DNA of 13,851 nt, taken from Selenomonadales bacterium (GTDB taxonomy: Bacteria > Bacillota > Negativicutes > RGIG982). Location of the stretch: positions 1-13,851 of the forward strand of contig JAFPBC010000251.1 in assembly GCA_017390595.1 (NCBI GenBank). Reading direction: 5' to 3'. Of this stretch, positions 1 to 6,149 are shown piece by piece (the first letter of the stretch is position 1; each line of letters starts with the position of its first letter). The position numbers were made by a program, and so were the translations under genes. The notes beneath the pieces are model-generated. The model did no database searches, had not been told where the DNA came from, and saw only the letters and a list, made by a program, of their open reading frames with translations.

Positions 1-404
1 AATACGACCTGACCGCCGCATTCGGCAACGGCTTTTGCTTCGGGGAGCGAGTCGAGTGAGTAGTCACCGCCTTTGGCATAGTAGTCGGGGCGTACCTCTT
101 TTACGAGTGCTTCGGCTGTCGTTTCGCCGAAAATGACGACATAGTCTACCGAGCGCAGTGCACCGATGACTTCCGCACGGTCGAGTTCGCTGTTGATAGG
201 ACGCGACGGCCCTTTGAGGCGTCGTACGGATTCGTCGCTGTTGAGGCCCAATACAAGGCAGTCTCCGACAGCGCGAGCCGATGCCAGATAGCGTACGTGC
301 CCTGCATGAAGAATGTCAAAACAGCCGTTCGTCAAAACGACTGTTTTTCCTTGTGCTTTTTCTTTCTCGATGAGTGATGTGATTTCTGTTCGATCAACCA
401 GCAT
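1..404 (-). CDS. rfaE2: D-glycero-beta-D-manno-heptose 1-phosphate adenylyltransferase, 3' end cut by window
   Basis: The 134 visible residues match the nucleotidyltransferase half of HldE, which transfers AMP from ATP to heptose 1-phosphate to make ADP-heptose for the LPS inner core. The sequence shows the NGCFDILHAGHVRYL block at residues 26-40, including the HxGH nucleotide-binding motif (33-36), then LNSDESVRRLKG and YAKGGDY (109-115), all typical of this cytidylyltransferase-fold family. The ATG at 404-402 overlaps the 3' end of rfaE1 by 11 bases and has only a modest GAGGG ribosome site 6 bases upstream, which suggests translational coupling. In E. coli the kinase and adenylyltransferase are fused as HldE; here they are separate. 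The family is about 160 aa, so only the last 25 or so residues lie outside the window. Confidence 0.93.
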   Translation of the reverse strand, partial: MLVDRTEITSLIEKEKAQGKTVVLTNGCFDILHAGHVRYLASARAVGDCLVLGLNSDESVRRLKGPSRPINSELDRAEVIGALRSVDYVVIFGETTAEALVKEVRPDYYAKGGDYSLDSLPEAKAVAECGGQVV

Positions 405-1395
405 AGTAATCCCTCGCTGCTTTTCGAAGTTCGTCTGCCGATACGGTCGCTGTACCGAGTTTGCGTACGGCGATACCTGCTGCCAGGTTTGCCGCCTGTG
501 CCGCAAGAAGCGGTTCTTCGCCCGCGGCAAGAGCAAGGATCATAACGGCTACGACGGTGTCCCCCGCACCCGATACGTCGAATACTTCGCTGACGTTGGT
601 GACGGGGATATGATGAACAGCTCCGTCTGCAAGGAAGAGGCTCATGCCGTCTGCGCCTCGCGAGATAAGGATGCCGTCTGCTTCGATCATCTCAAGAAGC
701 ATGGCACCTGCTTTGAGAAGCGTTTCTTCGTCTTTGATGGCGATGCCTGTTGCGTCGGATGCTTCGGCTTCGTTCTGCTTGACGTAGTGAACGTGCTTGT
801 AGCTGGCGATATCATAACGCGAGTCGACGATGGATACGATGCCCAGCTTGCGGCATTCGGCAAGGATATAGTCACGCACGTTCGGCGTGATCGTGCCGCT
901 GCCGTAGTCGCTCATGACGACGCCGTCCATCTCGGGAAGGACGTCCGCCAGATACGCGAGGATGGCTTGTTCAGTATCTGCCTGGATCGGTTTCGTACTG
1001 CCGCGGTCGATACGAACGACCTGCTGACTGACGGTGGCTTGTCCGCCCGCGATGATGCGTGTTTTCGTCACCGTCGGACGGCCTTCTTCAGAGAGAAAGC
1101 CGTCAACGACGACACCTTTTTTCGCGAGCATTTCACGAAGGTACGTGCCTTCTTTGCCATGATCGAGTAGTCCGATCGGCCATACCTTACCGCCCATCGT
1201 TGCCGCGTTGTGCACGACGTTCGTTGCACCGCCGGGGATGATGCGTTCTTTATCATACTGAAGCACCAAGACAGGTGCTTCACGCGAGATGCGTTCGATC
1301 TCGCCATGGAGATAGACATCAGCGACCATGTCACCGATGATGAGTATTTTTTTCTGTTGGATATTATCGATCAATCGATTCAGCTGAGATTGCAT
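394..1395 (-). CDS. rfaE1: D-glycero-beta-D-manno-heptose-7-phosphate kinase
   Basis: This 333-aa PfkB/ribokinase-family sugar kinase phosphorylates heptose 7-phosphate at C1, the step before the phosphatase GmhB and the adenylyltransferase RfaE2 in ADP-heptose synthesis. Visible motifs are GDMVADVYLHGEIERISREAPV-like N-terminal sequence from residue 21, the GG pair at 55-56 (PGGATN), and the C-terminal PfkB signature DVSGAGDT at 273-280, whose last Asp (279) should be the catalytic base. GTATVS at 314-319 is the usual end of the domain. The length matches the kinase half of E. coli HldE, with no adenylyltransferase attached. The ATG at 1395 has AGAAAGG 8 bases upstream and lies 15 bases after the lptD-like stop, so the two are probably co-transcribed. 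The stop overlaps rfaE2. Confidence 0.95.
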   Translation of the reverse strand: MQSQLNRLIDNIQQKKILIIGDMVADVYLHGEIERISREAPVLVLQYDKERIIPGGATNVVHNAATMGGKVWPIGLLDHGKEGTYLREMLAKKGVVVDGFLSEEGRPTVTKTRIIAGGQATVSQQVVRIDRGSTKPIQADTEQAILAYLADVLPEMDGVVMSDYGSGTITPNVRDYILAECRKLGIVSIVDSRYDIASYKHVHYVKQNEAEASDATGIAIKDEETLLKAGAMLLEMIEADGILISRGADGMSLFLADGAVHHIPVTNVSEVFDVSGAGDTVVAVMILALAAGEEPLLAAQAANLAAGIAVRKLGTATVSADELRKAARDYYAG

Positions 1396-1410
1396 CTTAT
1401 CAACCTTTCT

Positions 1411-2811
1411 TTACCAGATCTTCGTAGAGAATTTGATGCTGATACCATCGCCATCGTCGGGCTCGTGGATGACACGCATTTTCCAGCAATGGAGGTCTTT
1501 TTCGAAGAAGTAGATACGTTCGAACAATTCATCTGTATCGACGTTATATCGGATGATAAATCCGACCGCGTCTTTTTCATTCCAGCTGTAACGGAATCCC
1601 GAACGCCATTCTCTTTCGAGGTCGGGTCGGTCGTAGTCGAACAAGCGTTCGTTGTCATGGATATAGTGATATCCTGTCCAGACTTTGAATTTCGGCGAGA
1701 ATGTCTGCGTCAATTTCGCATCGTAGATCATGCCGTTCTTGGTCGAATCATCATAGCTTTCTTTGATGACTTGATACCCTGCACCGAGGTCGAGGGTGAG
1801 CTTGCTTGTGATATTGATCGGATCGTGCGAGATATACGCTTCGTATTCATCGTGCCAGCTCTGTCTGCGCGAGTCTTCCCACAGACCGTGGCTTGCTTCC
1901 AAACGATAATGGAACTTGGAGTTACCGATACGGCGGTCGAACATCTTCCATTGATATTCGATCTTTTTGTTGATCCATTCATCATCGGAGTCTTCCACGT
2001 CACCTGTTACGATGCGAAGCATTTGTCCGTTCCAATGGTATTGGAGTCCTCCGAGCGCGCGGAAATCATGTCGGCTGTAATAGCCCCAATTCAAGAATGC
2101 ATTCAATCCGTCAACGAAAAGCGGCAGTTTCAGATCTTGTTTGATATAAAAACCGTCGCTGCTGTTGTAGCCCGGATGCGGAATGAACGAATGATCTTCA
2201 TCCGGTTCTTTTTCATAGCGGTCTGTATGGTAGACCGCTTTATCTTTCAAGTAGAAGGTCGCATCATGCGCGAGGACATAACCGTCGGGGAACAGCTCTA
2301 CTTCTTTTGCTTCAAGACGCCAGTCGGGATGCTTGGCAGGGCATTTGGTCGACGATCCGTTTTTGAAGGTCGTTTTATCGGACGCGATATTGATATCTTC
2401 CCCTTGGATATAGTCGCCCTGTACTTGGCCTTTGGCTTTTACCATCGTACCGGTTTTGTCTTTATAGTTATAGTGTACCGTCGTACCGATCAGGTCAGTC
2501 TGGGCTGTCGGATCGATGATACGCATATTGCCGTCTGTCGAGACGATGCTCGTCTTGCTGTTACCGTAGATCTCGTCGGCTTTGATCGTCATGGTGCCTT
2601 GCGTGATGCTGACATCTCCGGAGGCAACAAAATCGCCCGACAAGTTGTTATACGTCAAGTCACGGCTGTCCACCGTCACAGGCGCTTGTATTACTTTATC
2701 ATTCGCTGCGGTAGGTTCTTCGGAGGCTTCTGCCGTTCCCATCATCATAGGAAACGTCGTGAGCACTGCCATGCAGACTAAACTACGCAACCATTTTTCC
2801 CTTTTTTTCAT
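1411..2811 (-). CDS. lptD: LptD-like LPS assembly outer-membrane protein, short form
   Basis: This 466-aa protein has a signal peptide (residues 1 to about 29, ending AEA). An OstA/LptA-like beta-jellyroll follows at about 42-150, with repeated short strands such as GDVSITQGTMTIKADEI. The rest is rich in aromatic and alternating residues and ends KFSTKIW, with the C-terminal aromatic expected of an outer-membrane beta-barrel. KCPAKHPDW at 156-164 and HCWKMRV at 441-447 resemble the regions around the disulfide cysteines of E. coli LptD (C173 and the CC pair before YAIRV). C157 and C442 are the only cysteines in the mature protein. E. coli LptD is 784 aa, so this barrel is much shorter. LptD inserts LPS into the outer leaflet. 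The start has AAAAGGAG 7 bases upstream. LptD is the best assignment from motifs and neighbours; another OstA-domain barrel is possible. Confidence 0.82.
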   Translation of the reverse strand: MKKREKWLRSLVCMAVLTTFPMMMGTAEASEEPTAANDKVIQAPVTVDSRDLTYNNLSGDFVASGDVSITQGTMTIKADEIYGNSKTSIVSTDGNMRIIDPTAQTDLIGTTVHYNYKDKTGTMVKAKGQVQGDYIQGEDINIASDKTTFKNGSSTKCPAKHPDWRLEAKEVELFPDGYVLAHDATFYLKDKAVYHTDRYEKEPDEDHSFIPHPGYNSSDGFYIKQDLKLPLFVDGLNAFLNWGYYSRHDFRALGGLQYHWNGQMLRIVTGDVEDSDDEWINKKIEYQWKMFDRRIGNSKFHYRLEASHGLWEDSRRQSWHDEYEAYISHDPINITSKLTLDLGAGYQVIKESYDDSTKNGMIYDAKLTQTFSPKFKVWTGYHYIHDNERLFDYDRPDLEREWRSGFRYSWNEKDAVGFIIRYNVDTDELFERIYFFEKDLHCWKMRVIHEPDDGDGISIKFSTKIW

Positions 2812-2865
2812 AAGGCAACTCCTTTTTTCTGCCGCTCGACACTATATAAGCATCTTCGCTCGCAG

Positions 2866-2895
2866 AATATCTTTAACTATGATTTATTCGCTCAA
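2866..2895 (-). promoter_or_regulatory. Candidate sigma-70 promoter for the lptD-like/rfaE1/rfaE2 unit
   Basis: On the minus strand, TTGAGC (2895-2890) and GATATT (2871-2866) are separated by 18 bases. Each box matches the consensus at 4 of 6 positions. The site lies downstream of the terminator-like repeat at 2957-3009 and about 55 bases before the lptD-like start, in an AT-rich stretch, so a promoter is expected here. The exact boxes are a guess; the TATATA nearby (2843-2848) has no good -35 partner. Confidence 0.35.
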
Positions 2896-2956
2896 TATTC
2901 TCGTGTATCCTGCTTTTTTTGAAAAAGAAATCCTCCCGCAAAAACAAAAACACCTC

Positions 2957-3009
2957 CGAATACGGCACATAGCGATCCTATGGAGAGACGCGCTATGTAA
3001 CCGTATTCG
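2957..3009 (-). terminator. Long inverted repeat, probable rho-independent terminator of the 304-aa gene
   Basis: The arms 2957-2974 and 2991-3009 pair as 9 bp plus 8 bp with a 1x2 internal bulge, around a 16-base loop (2975-2990). Read on the minus strand, the stem begins 26 bases after the stop codon at 3036. After a short GAGGTG it is followed by TTTTTGTTTTTG, which fits intrinsic termination. The stem is longer than a typical terminator and has AT pairs throughout, so a dispersed palindromic repeat is an alternative. Confidence 0.7.
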
Positions 3010-3035
3010 AAGGCTTGAGAGTGTCCTATGTTAGA

Positions 3036-3950
3036 TCACTGCACGAGACCGCAAACTTCCGTTTCATCTTCAGTCTGGATGTAGATGAGAGCACCTTCGG
3101 GAACCTGAAGTTCTTCCCCTTTAACGAAGATACCGCCAACCAAGCCGACCGGTCCGAGTACAGCAAGACCGACTACGCTGGCACCTGCTGCCGCAGCAAG
3201 TGTTTTCGTCTTTTCTTTTGCTTTTTCACCGAGGATGGTGTCTTGCGTCGTGCCGTCGAAAGCTACGAGCGAGTGGAAGTCGATCTCGAGTTTCGCATTA
3301 CGACCGAAGCTTTTTGCAGGAGTTACTTTCGTGATAACTCCTTCACCGATTGCACCTTTCGGGAATACGAGTACGTTGTCAACGAGAACGTCTTCTGCTA
3401 CTTGGAATTTGATGATGTCGCCAACACGATCCGTTGCCGTGTCGATCGGCGTCATAAGTGCGATCTGAACAAGCGTATCTGCCGGAACGACGACGCTCTG
3501 CGTAGCGAACTCATCCGTCGAGTATGCCAATTTCATCATACGATCGAGACGCGCGCTGTAATTGCCCGTGGACGGCGCACCGTTGACGATCGTTTCCATG
3601 TCTTCGATTCTCGATTTTACCGAACCTGTTTCGATCTCATGTTTGATCTCCCATTCGGTCGCGTTCAATTTCGCCATGAACGATGCTTCTTCATCATCGC
3701 TGACGATCATCGTTTCATAAAGGCGGTTTGCTTTTGCCATAACAGATTCATTCGAAGCTACGCCGTATACGTCCTGTTCTACCTGTGCGGCGCGGTCAAC
3801 GAGTGCCCCTGTCTGTTCATTGCCGTATAACATCGTTTCGATCTTAGCCATTTTATCCAAAACTGTCATATTATCTGCACTCTGCGCAGCTGCGGTAACA
3901 GAAAAAGCCAATGTCATCGCTACTGCCAATGCACTACATTTACGAATCAT
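3036..3950 (-). CDS. Exported protein with six ~20-residue repeats and a C-terminal beta-rich domain, function unknown
   Basis: I do not recognise a named family for this 304-aa protein. A signal peptide covers residues 1 to about 22 (AAA). Residues 33-152 form a regular array whose units start with K or R at 33, 53, 73, 94, 114 and 134; the pattern is basic-xxx-hydrophobic-E-xx-hydrophobic, often followed by YG or NG. From about 155 a beta-rich domain begins with VPADTLVQIAL, then VGDIIKFQV, VFPKGAIGEGVITKV and LEIDF. This looks like the 'VPAGT...GD...IPKG' domain found in envelope proteins of several diderm phyla. A small hydrophobic Gly/Ala stretch (about 251-275) precedes a VPEGALIYI strand. 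There is no lipobox. The start has GAGGAGG 10 bases upstream. It follows the 146-aa gene by 84 bases and ends at a terminator. A periplasmic or outer-membrane location is inferred. Confidence 0.85.
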   Translation of the reverse strand: MIRKCSALAVAMTLAFSVTAAAQSADNMTVLDKMAKIETMLYGNEQTGALVDRAAQVEQDVYGVASNESVMAKANRLYETMIVSDDEEASFMAKLNATEWEIKHEIETGSVKSRIEDMETIVNGAPSTGNYSARLDRMMKLAYSTDEFATQSVVVPADTLVQIALMTPIDTATDRVGDIIKFQVAEDVLVDNVLVFPKGAIGEGVITKVTPAKSFGRNAKLEIDFHSLVAFDGTTQDTILGEKAKEKTKTLAAAAGASVVGLAVLGPVGLVGGIFVKGEELQVPEGALIYIQTEDETEVCGLVQ

Positions 3951-4034
3951 GTTGAATAATCCTCCTCATACTTGTCATTATTTTGTTTTAATTCGCAAAA
4001 AATCCGAAAAATCCTGCTTTCTCTCACTTACGCA

Positions 4035-4475
4035 TCAAATTTTTACGTCGATCTGAGCCGATACACCGACACCTTGTACACGTTTGTAGTTCTTCGTCGT
4101 GATCGCGTCAACAGGGATCAAGCCCTTGATGCGGAATGTCTTGCCCATGAAGCTGTCTTCGAACTGAAGAGCGGCTTTGGTCTGATCGACGAGTGCCTGC
4201 GGGCCCGATACTTGCGCCGCACCGATATAACCTTTTTCACCAACGGTGAGAAGCGGTACGACTTTGGTCGCGTATTCGCTCGAGATACCGTGTTTGACGG
4301 TAAGTTTATTGATGAAGGTATTGATCTCACCCGCATACCGATCGACAAGGTATGTAATACCTCCGACTTTGATAAGATCGCCGACGCTGACGGCTTCCCC
4401 TGTTTTGTCGGATACTGCCGACATCATCGAAAAGGCGATAAGACTTGCCGCTATGATCTGTTTTGCTTTCATCAT
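4035..4475 (-). CDS. Small exported protein, function unknown
   Basis: The 146-aa product begins with a signal peptide (residues 1 to about 20, MMKAKQIIAASLIAFSMMSA). The mature part is about 125 residues, contains GYIGAAQVSGP at 82-92 and ends in alternating beta-type sequence (VGVSAQIDVKI). There is no lipobox, no cysteine, and no transmembrane helix after the signal. I cannot assign a family. Two ATGs lie in tandem. The first (4475) overlaps the stop of the upstream nuclease gene as ATGA and sits only 4 bases from GGAGG. The second (4472) has the better 7-base spacing, so the true start may be one codon later. The overlap implies translational coupling with that gene. The high proportion of short polar turns and beta residues suggests a soluble periplasmic or surface-attached protein. 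Confidence 0.85.
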   Translation of the reverse strand: MMKAKQIIAASLIAFSMMSAVSDKTGEAVSVGDLIKVGGITYLVDRYAGEINTFINKLTVKHGISSEYATKVVPLLTVGEKGYIGAAQVSGPQALVDQTKAALQFEDSFMGKTFRIKGLIPVDAITTKNYKRVQGVGVSAQIDVKI

Positions 4476-4879
4476 GATTCCTCCTTGCGTGCGTTTTGAT
4501 ATCGTTCTGCCAGGATGACTGCCACATATCCATCAACAGGAACAGGCGGCACTTGCATCGAGGTGGGTAATAGCCGCCTCCATCCTGCGGGCGGATTTTC
4601 TTTCCAATATCGTTTGCGTGCTTCTTCTGTTGTTTTGTATTCTTCTACAATGAGAGGTTCTACACCGCACTCTGTTCGCAAGCGTTCATACGCGGACTGA
4701 CTGCCTGTGCCGTTGCCGATGATGACGGGTGCATCGCTGTATTTCCTGCGCGATTCGCTTACCCACGCGCACAGCGTATCGGTCTTGATGACATCCTCCG
4801 CGAACGTGCCGTCTTCCGACAAGATCGCGACACCGCATTTGTCTCTGCCGGGATCGATGGCTATGATACTGCCCATCAT
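4472..4879 (-). CDS. YqgF/RuvC-like RNase H-fold nuclease
   Basis: This 135-aa protein starts IIAIDPGRDKCGVAIL, the first strand and acidic motif of the RuvC/YqgF branch of the RNase H fold. D9 is the first expected catalytic carboxylate, glutamates at 79-80 are candidates for the second, and D116 in VPVDGYVAVILAE for the third, in the position of the C-terminal HD..A helix of RuvC. The DPGRDKCG form is the one I associate with short YqgF-like proteins of cyanobacteria and Negativicutes, often annotated as pre-16S rRNA processing nuclease or Holliday-junction resolvase-like. The substrate cannot be deduced here. There is no signal peptide, so it should be cytoplasmic, unlike the exported proteins encoded after it. 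The first ATG has AGGAGG 5 bases upstream; the adjacent second ATG (4876) has a spacing of 8. Confidence 0.85.
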   Translation of the reverse strand: MMGSIIAIDPGRDKCGVAILSEDGTFAEDVIKTDTLCAWVSESRRKYSDAPVIIGNGTGSQSAYERLRTECGVEPLIVEEYKTTEEARKRYWKENPPAGWRRLLPTSMQVPPVPVDGYVAVILAERYQNARKEES

Positions 4880-4903
4880 ATCGCCTCCTCTCTTTTTGAT
4901 TCA

Positions 4904-4943
4904 ATTCGGCGAAGGGGCGGGATTTCCCTTCTATCAGCCGAAT
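4904..4943 (-). promoter_or_regulatory. Hairpin in the leader of the YqgF-like gene
   Basis: ATTCGGC (4904-4910) pairs with GCCGAAT (4937-4943), and GAAGGG (4911-4916) pairs with CCCTTC (4926-4931). This gives a 13-bp stem with a 5-base bulge (4932-4936) and a 9-base loop. On the minus strand it is followed by an A-rich stretch and the ribosome site, with no U tract, so it is not a second terminator. It ends about 25 bases before the start codon and may affect translation or mRNA stability. An alternative pairing of GGGA with TCCC inside the loop is possible. Confidence 0.5.
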
Positions 4944-4946
4944 AAG

Positions 4947-4975
4947 AAAGGACTGCCAAGTATCGGCAGTCCTTT
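4947..4975 (-). terminator. Rho-independent terminator of ompM
   Basis: An 11-bp perfect stem (4947-4957 with 4965-4975) surrounds a 7-base loop and begins 10 bases after the ompM stop codon. On the minus strand it is followed by TTCTTATT, a modest U-rich tract. On the plus strand the stem is followed by T and CG, so it might also stop antisense transcription. Confidence 0.85.
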
Positions 4976-4985
4976 TTTCGTTTTC

Positions 4986-6149
4986 TTAGAAACGGATGTC
5001 GAGCGTTGCGGCTGTTCTGCCGTCAAGTTTCGTACCGTCTTGTTTTTCGAAGTCTTGATATACGATGTTGAGCACTGCGTTGTCGCTGACATCATGCGTC
5101 AAGCTGTATTCCATGCCTTTGAATCCATCGGCGAACGAGCCTGTGTTAAGGTCGTATGCCATCGAACCGAAGCTGGTGTAAGCACCTTTTTCAACGTCGC
5201 GGTATTTTGCCGAAAGGCCTGTCTTTTTGTGGCTGATACCGTAAGCGAGTGCTTTGTCACCGCTTTCGTTTTCTTTGATGAATTCTGCATTCAAGGCGAA
5301 GTTATCACCGAGACCGATCTCGGTATTGGCGCCGTAGAATTCTCTGTCGGAATCATCGGCTTTCATATAGTCGAGCGCGATGTCGGCTGCACCGAGTTCT
5401 GTCTTGTACTCTGCGCCGAAGAGGGTGTCTTTGTACTCATCGCCGTTGAAGTTCTCGCCATCGTACTTGCCGTAGAATACTTTGAATCCGCCTTTTTGGG
5501 CAGCGGCACCGTTGAAGGTGTCATCTATGAGCATGCCTGTACCGAGCTTGAGTTCTTGGCGACCGATCGTGGTATCAAGACCCAACAGCTCGAATCCGAG
5601 GTTCGCTGTGTCGAGTACGACGTGTGCGCCGCCTTCGTTATGCGGGGTGTCCCCCGTTGCGATACGACCGCTGAACTTGATGTCGTCGCTGACTTTACCG
5701 TCTACGGTAAGACGTGCACGGTAGTCTGTTTTGTCTCCGTTATCTTCAAGCGATGCATAACGGATACGTGCGTCACCGCTTACTTTGATGCGTTCTTGTT
5801 CGTCTTTGATCCCGTTTACTTCGTCACGAAGAGAGCCGATCTCGTTCGTGAATTCTACTGCCAAGTCGTCAATGAGTGCTTTTTGCTCATCGCTCGTGTC
5901 CGTCTGTTCCATCAAGGTGTCAACGATCTTCGCCATCTCATAGCGCGTCATCGTACGGTCGCCGCCGAAGGTACCGTCTTCATAGCCATCGATAAGGCCT
6001 GCGTCTGCAAGGCTCATTACGGCATCATATGCCCAATGGCCTGTCGGTACATCCGCGAAAAGTTCATTCGAGTCTGCCGCGAACGCAGGTACGACAAACG
6101 ATACCGCAAGCGCGCTGAGTACTGCTGATTTTAATAATCTTTTTTTCAT
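4986..6149 (-). CDS. ompM: OmpM-type SLH-domain outer-membrane porin
   Basis: The 387-aa product has three visible parts. A signal peptide covers residues 1-24 (ending AFA). A single SLH domain spans about 30-81, with FADVPTGHWAYDAV, GLIDGYEDGTF and the TRYEMA motif at 68-73. A short coiled-coil region (about 85-118) leads into a beta-barrel of about 265 residues that ends in DIRF. In Veillonella and Selenomonas, OmpM proteins are abundant porins whose SLH domain binds polyamine-modified peptidoglycan and so ties the outer membrane to the cell wall. The ATG at 6149 is chosen because MKKRLLK starts the signal peptide and has AAGGAGG 8 bases upstream; an in-frame ATG at 6206 has neither. The gene forms its own transcription unit between a strong promoter and a terminator. 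It may be one of several paralogues. Confidence 0.95.
   Translation of the reverse strand: MKKRLLKSAVLSALAVSFVVPAFAADSNELFADVPTGHWAYDAVMSLADAGLIDGYEDGTFGGDRTMTRYEMAKIVDTLMEQTDTSDEQKALIDDLAVEFTNEIGSLRDEVNGIKDEQERIKVSGDARIRYASLEDNGDKTDYRARLTVDGKVSDDIKFSGRIATGDTPHNEGGAHVVLDTANLGFELLGLDTTIGRQELKLGTGMLIDDTFNGAAAQKGGFKVFYGKYDGENFNGDEYKDTLFGAEYKTELGAADIALDYMKADDSDREFYGANTEIGLGDNFALNAEFIKENESGDKALAYGISHKKTGLSAKYRDVEKGAYTSFGSMAYDLNTGSFADGFKGMEYSLTHDVSDNAVLNIVYQDFEKQDGTKLDGRTAATLDIRF

Noticed and set aside
1210..2781. 523-codon open frame on the plus strand opposite the lptD-like and rfaE1 genes
   Set aside because: It is antisense to two genes with clear families, has no good ribosome site, and its translation is rich in Phe, Cys, Val and Arg without recognisable motifs. 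It results from rare use of TTA, CTA and TCA codons on the coding strand.
3015..3830. 271-codon open frame on the plus strand opposite the 304-aa exported protein
   Set aside because: The minus-strand frame has a signal peptide, a strong ribosome site, ordered repeats and a terminator. The plus-strand frame has none of these.
4947..4980. Plus-strand terminator reading of the hairpin, with a T tract at its plus-strand 3' side
   Set aside because: No plus-strand gene ends here, so the biological direction is taken as minus (ompM). Bidirectional action cannot be excluded.
4707..6128. 473-codon open frame on the plus strand opposite ompM and the YqgF-like gene
   Set aside because: It crosses the ompM terminator and is antisense to well-supported genes; no family is recognisable.
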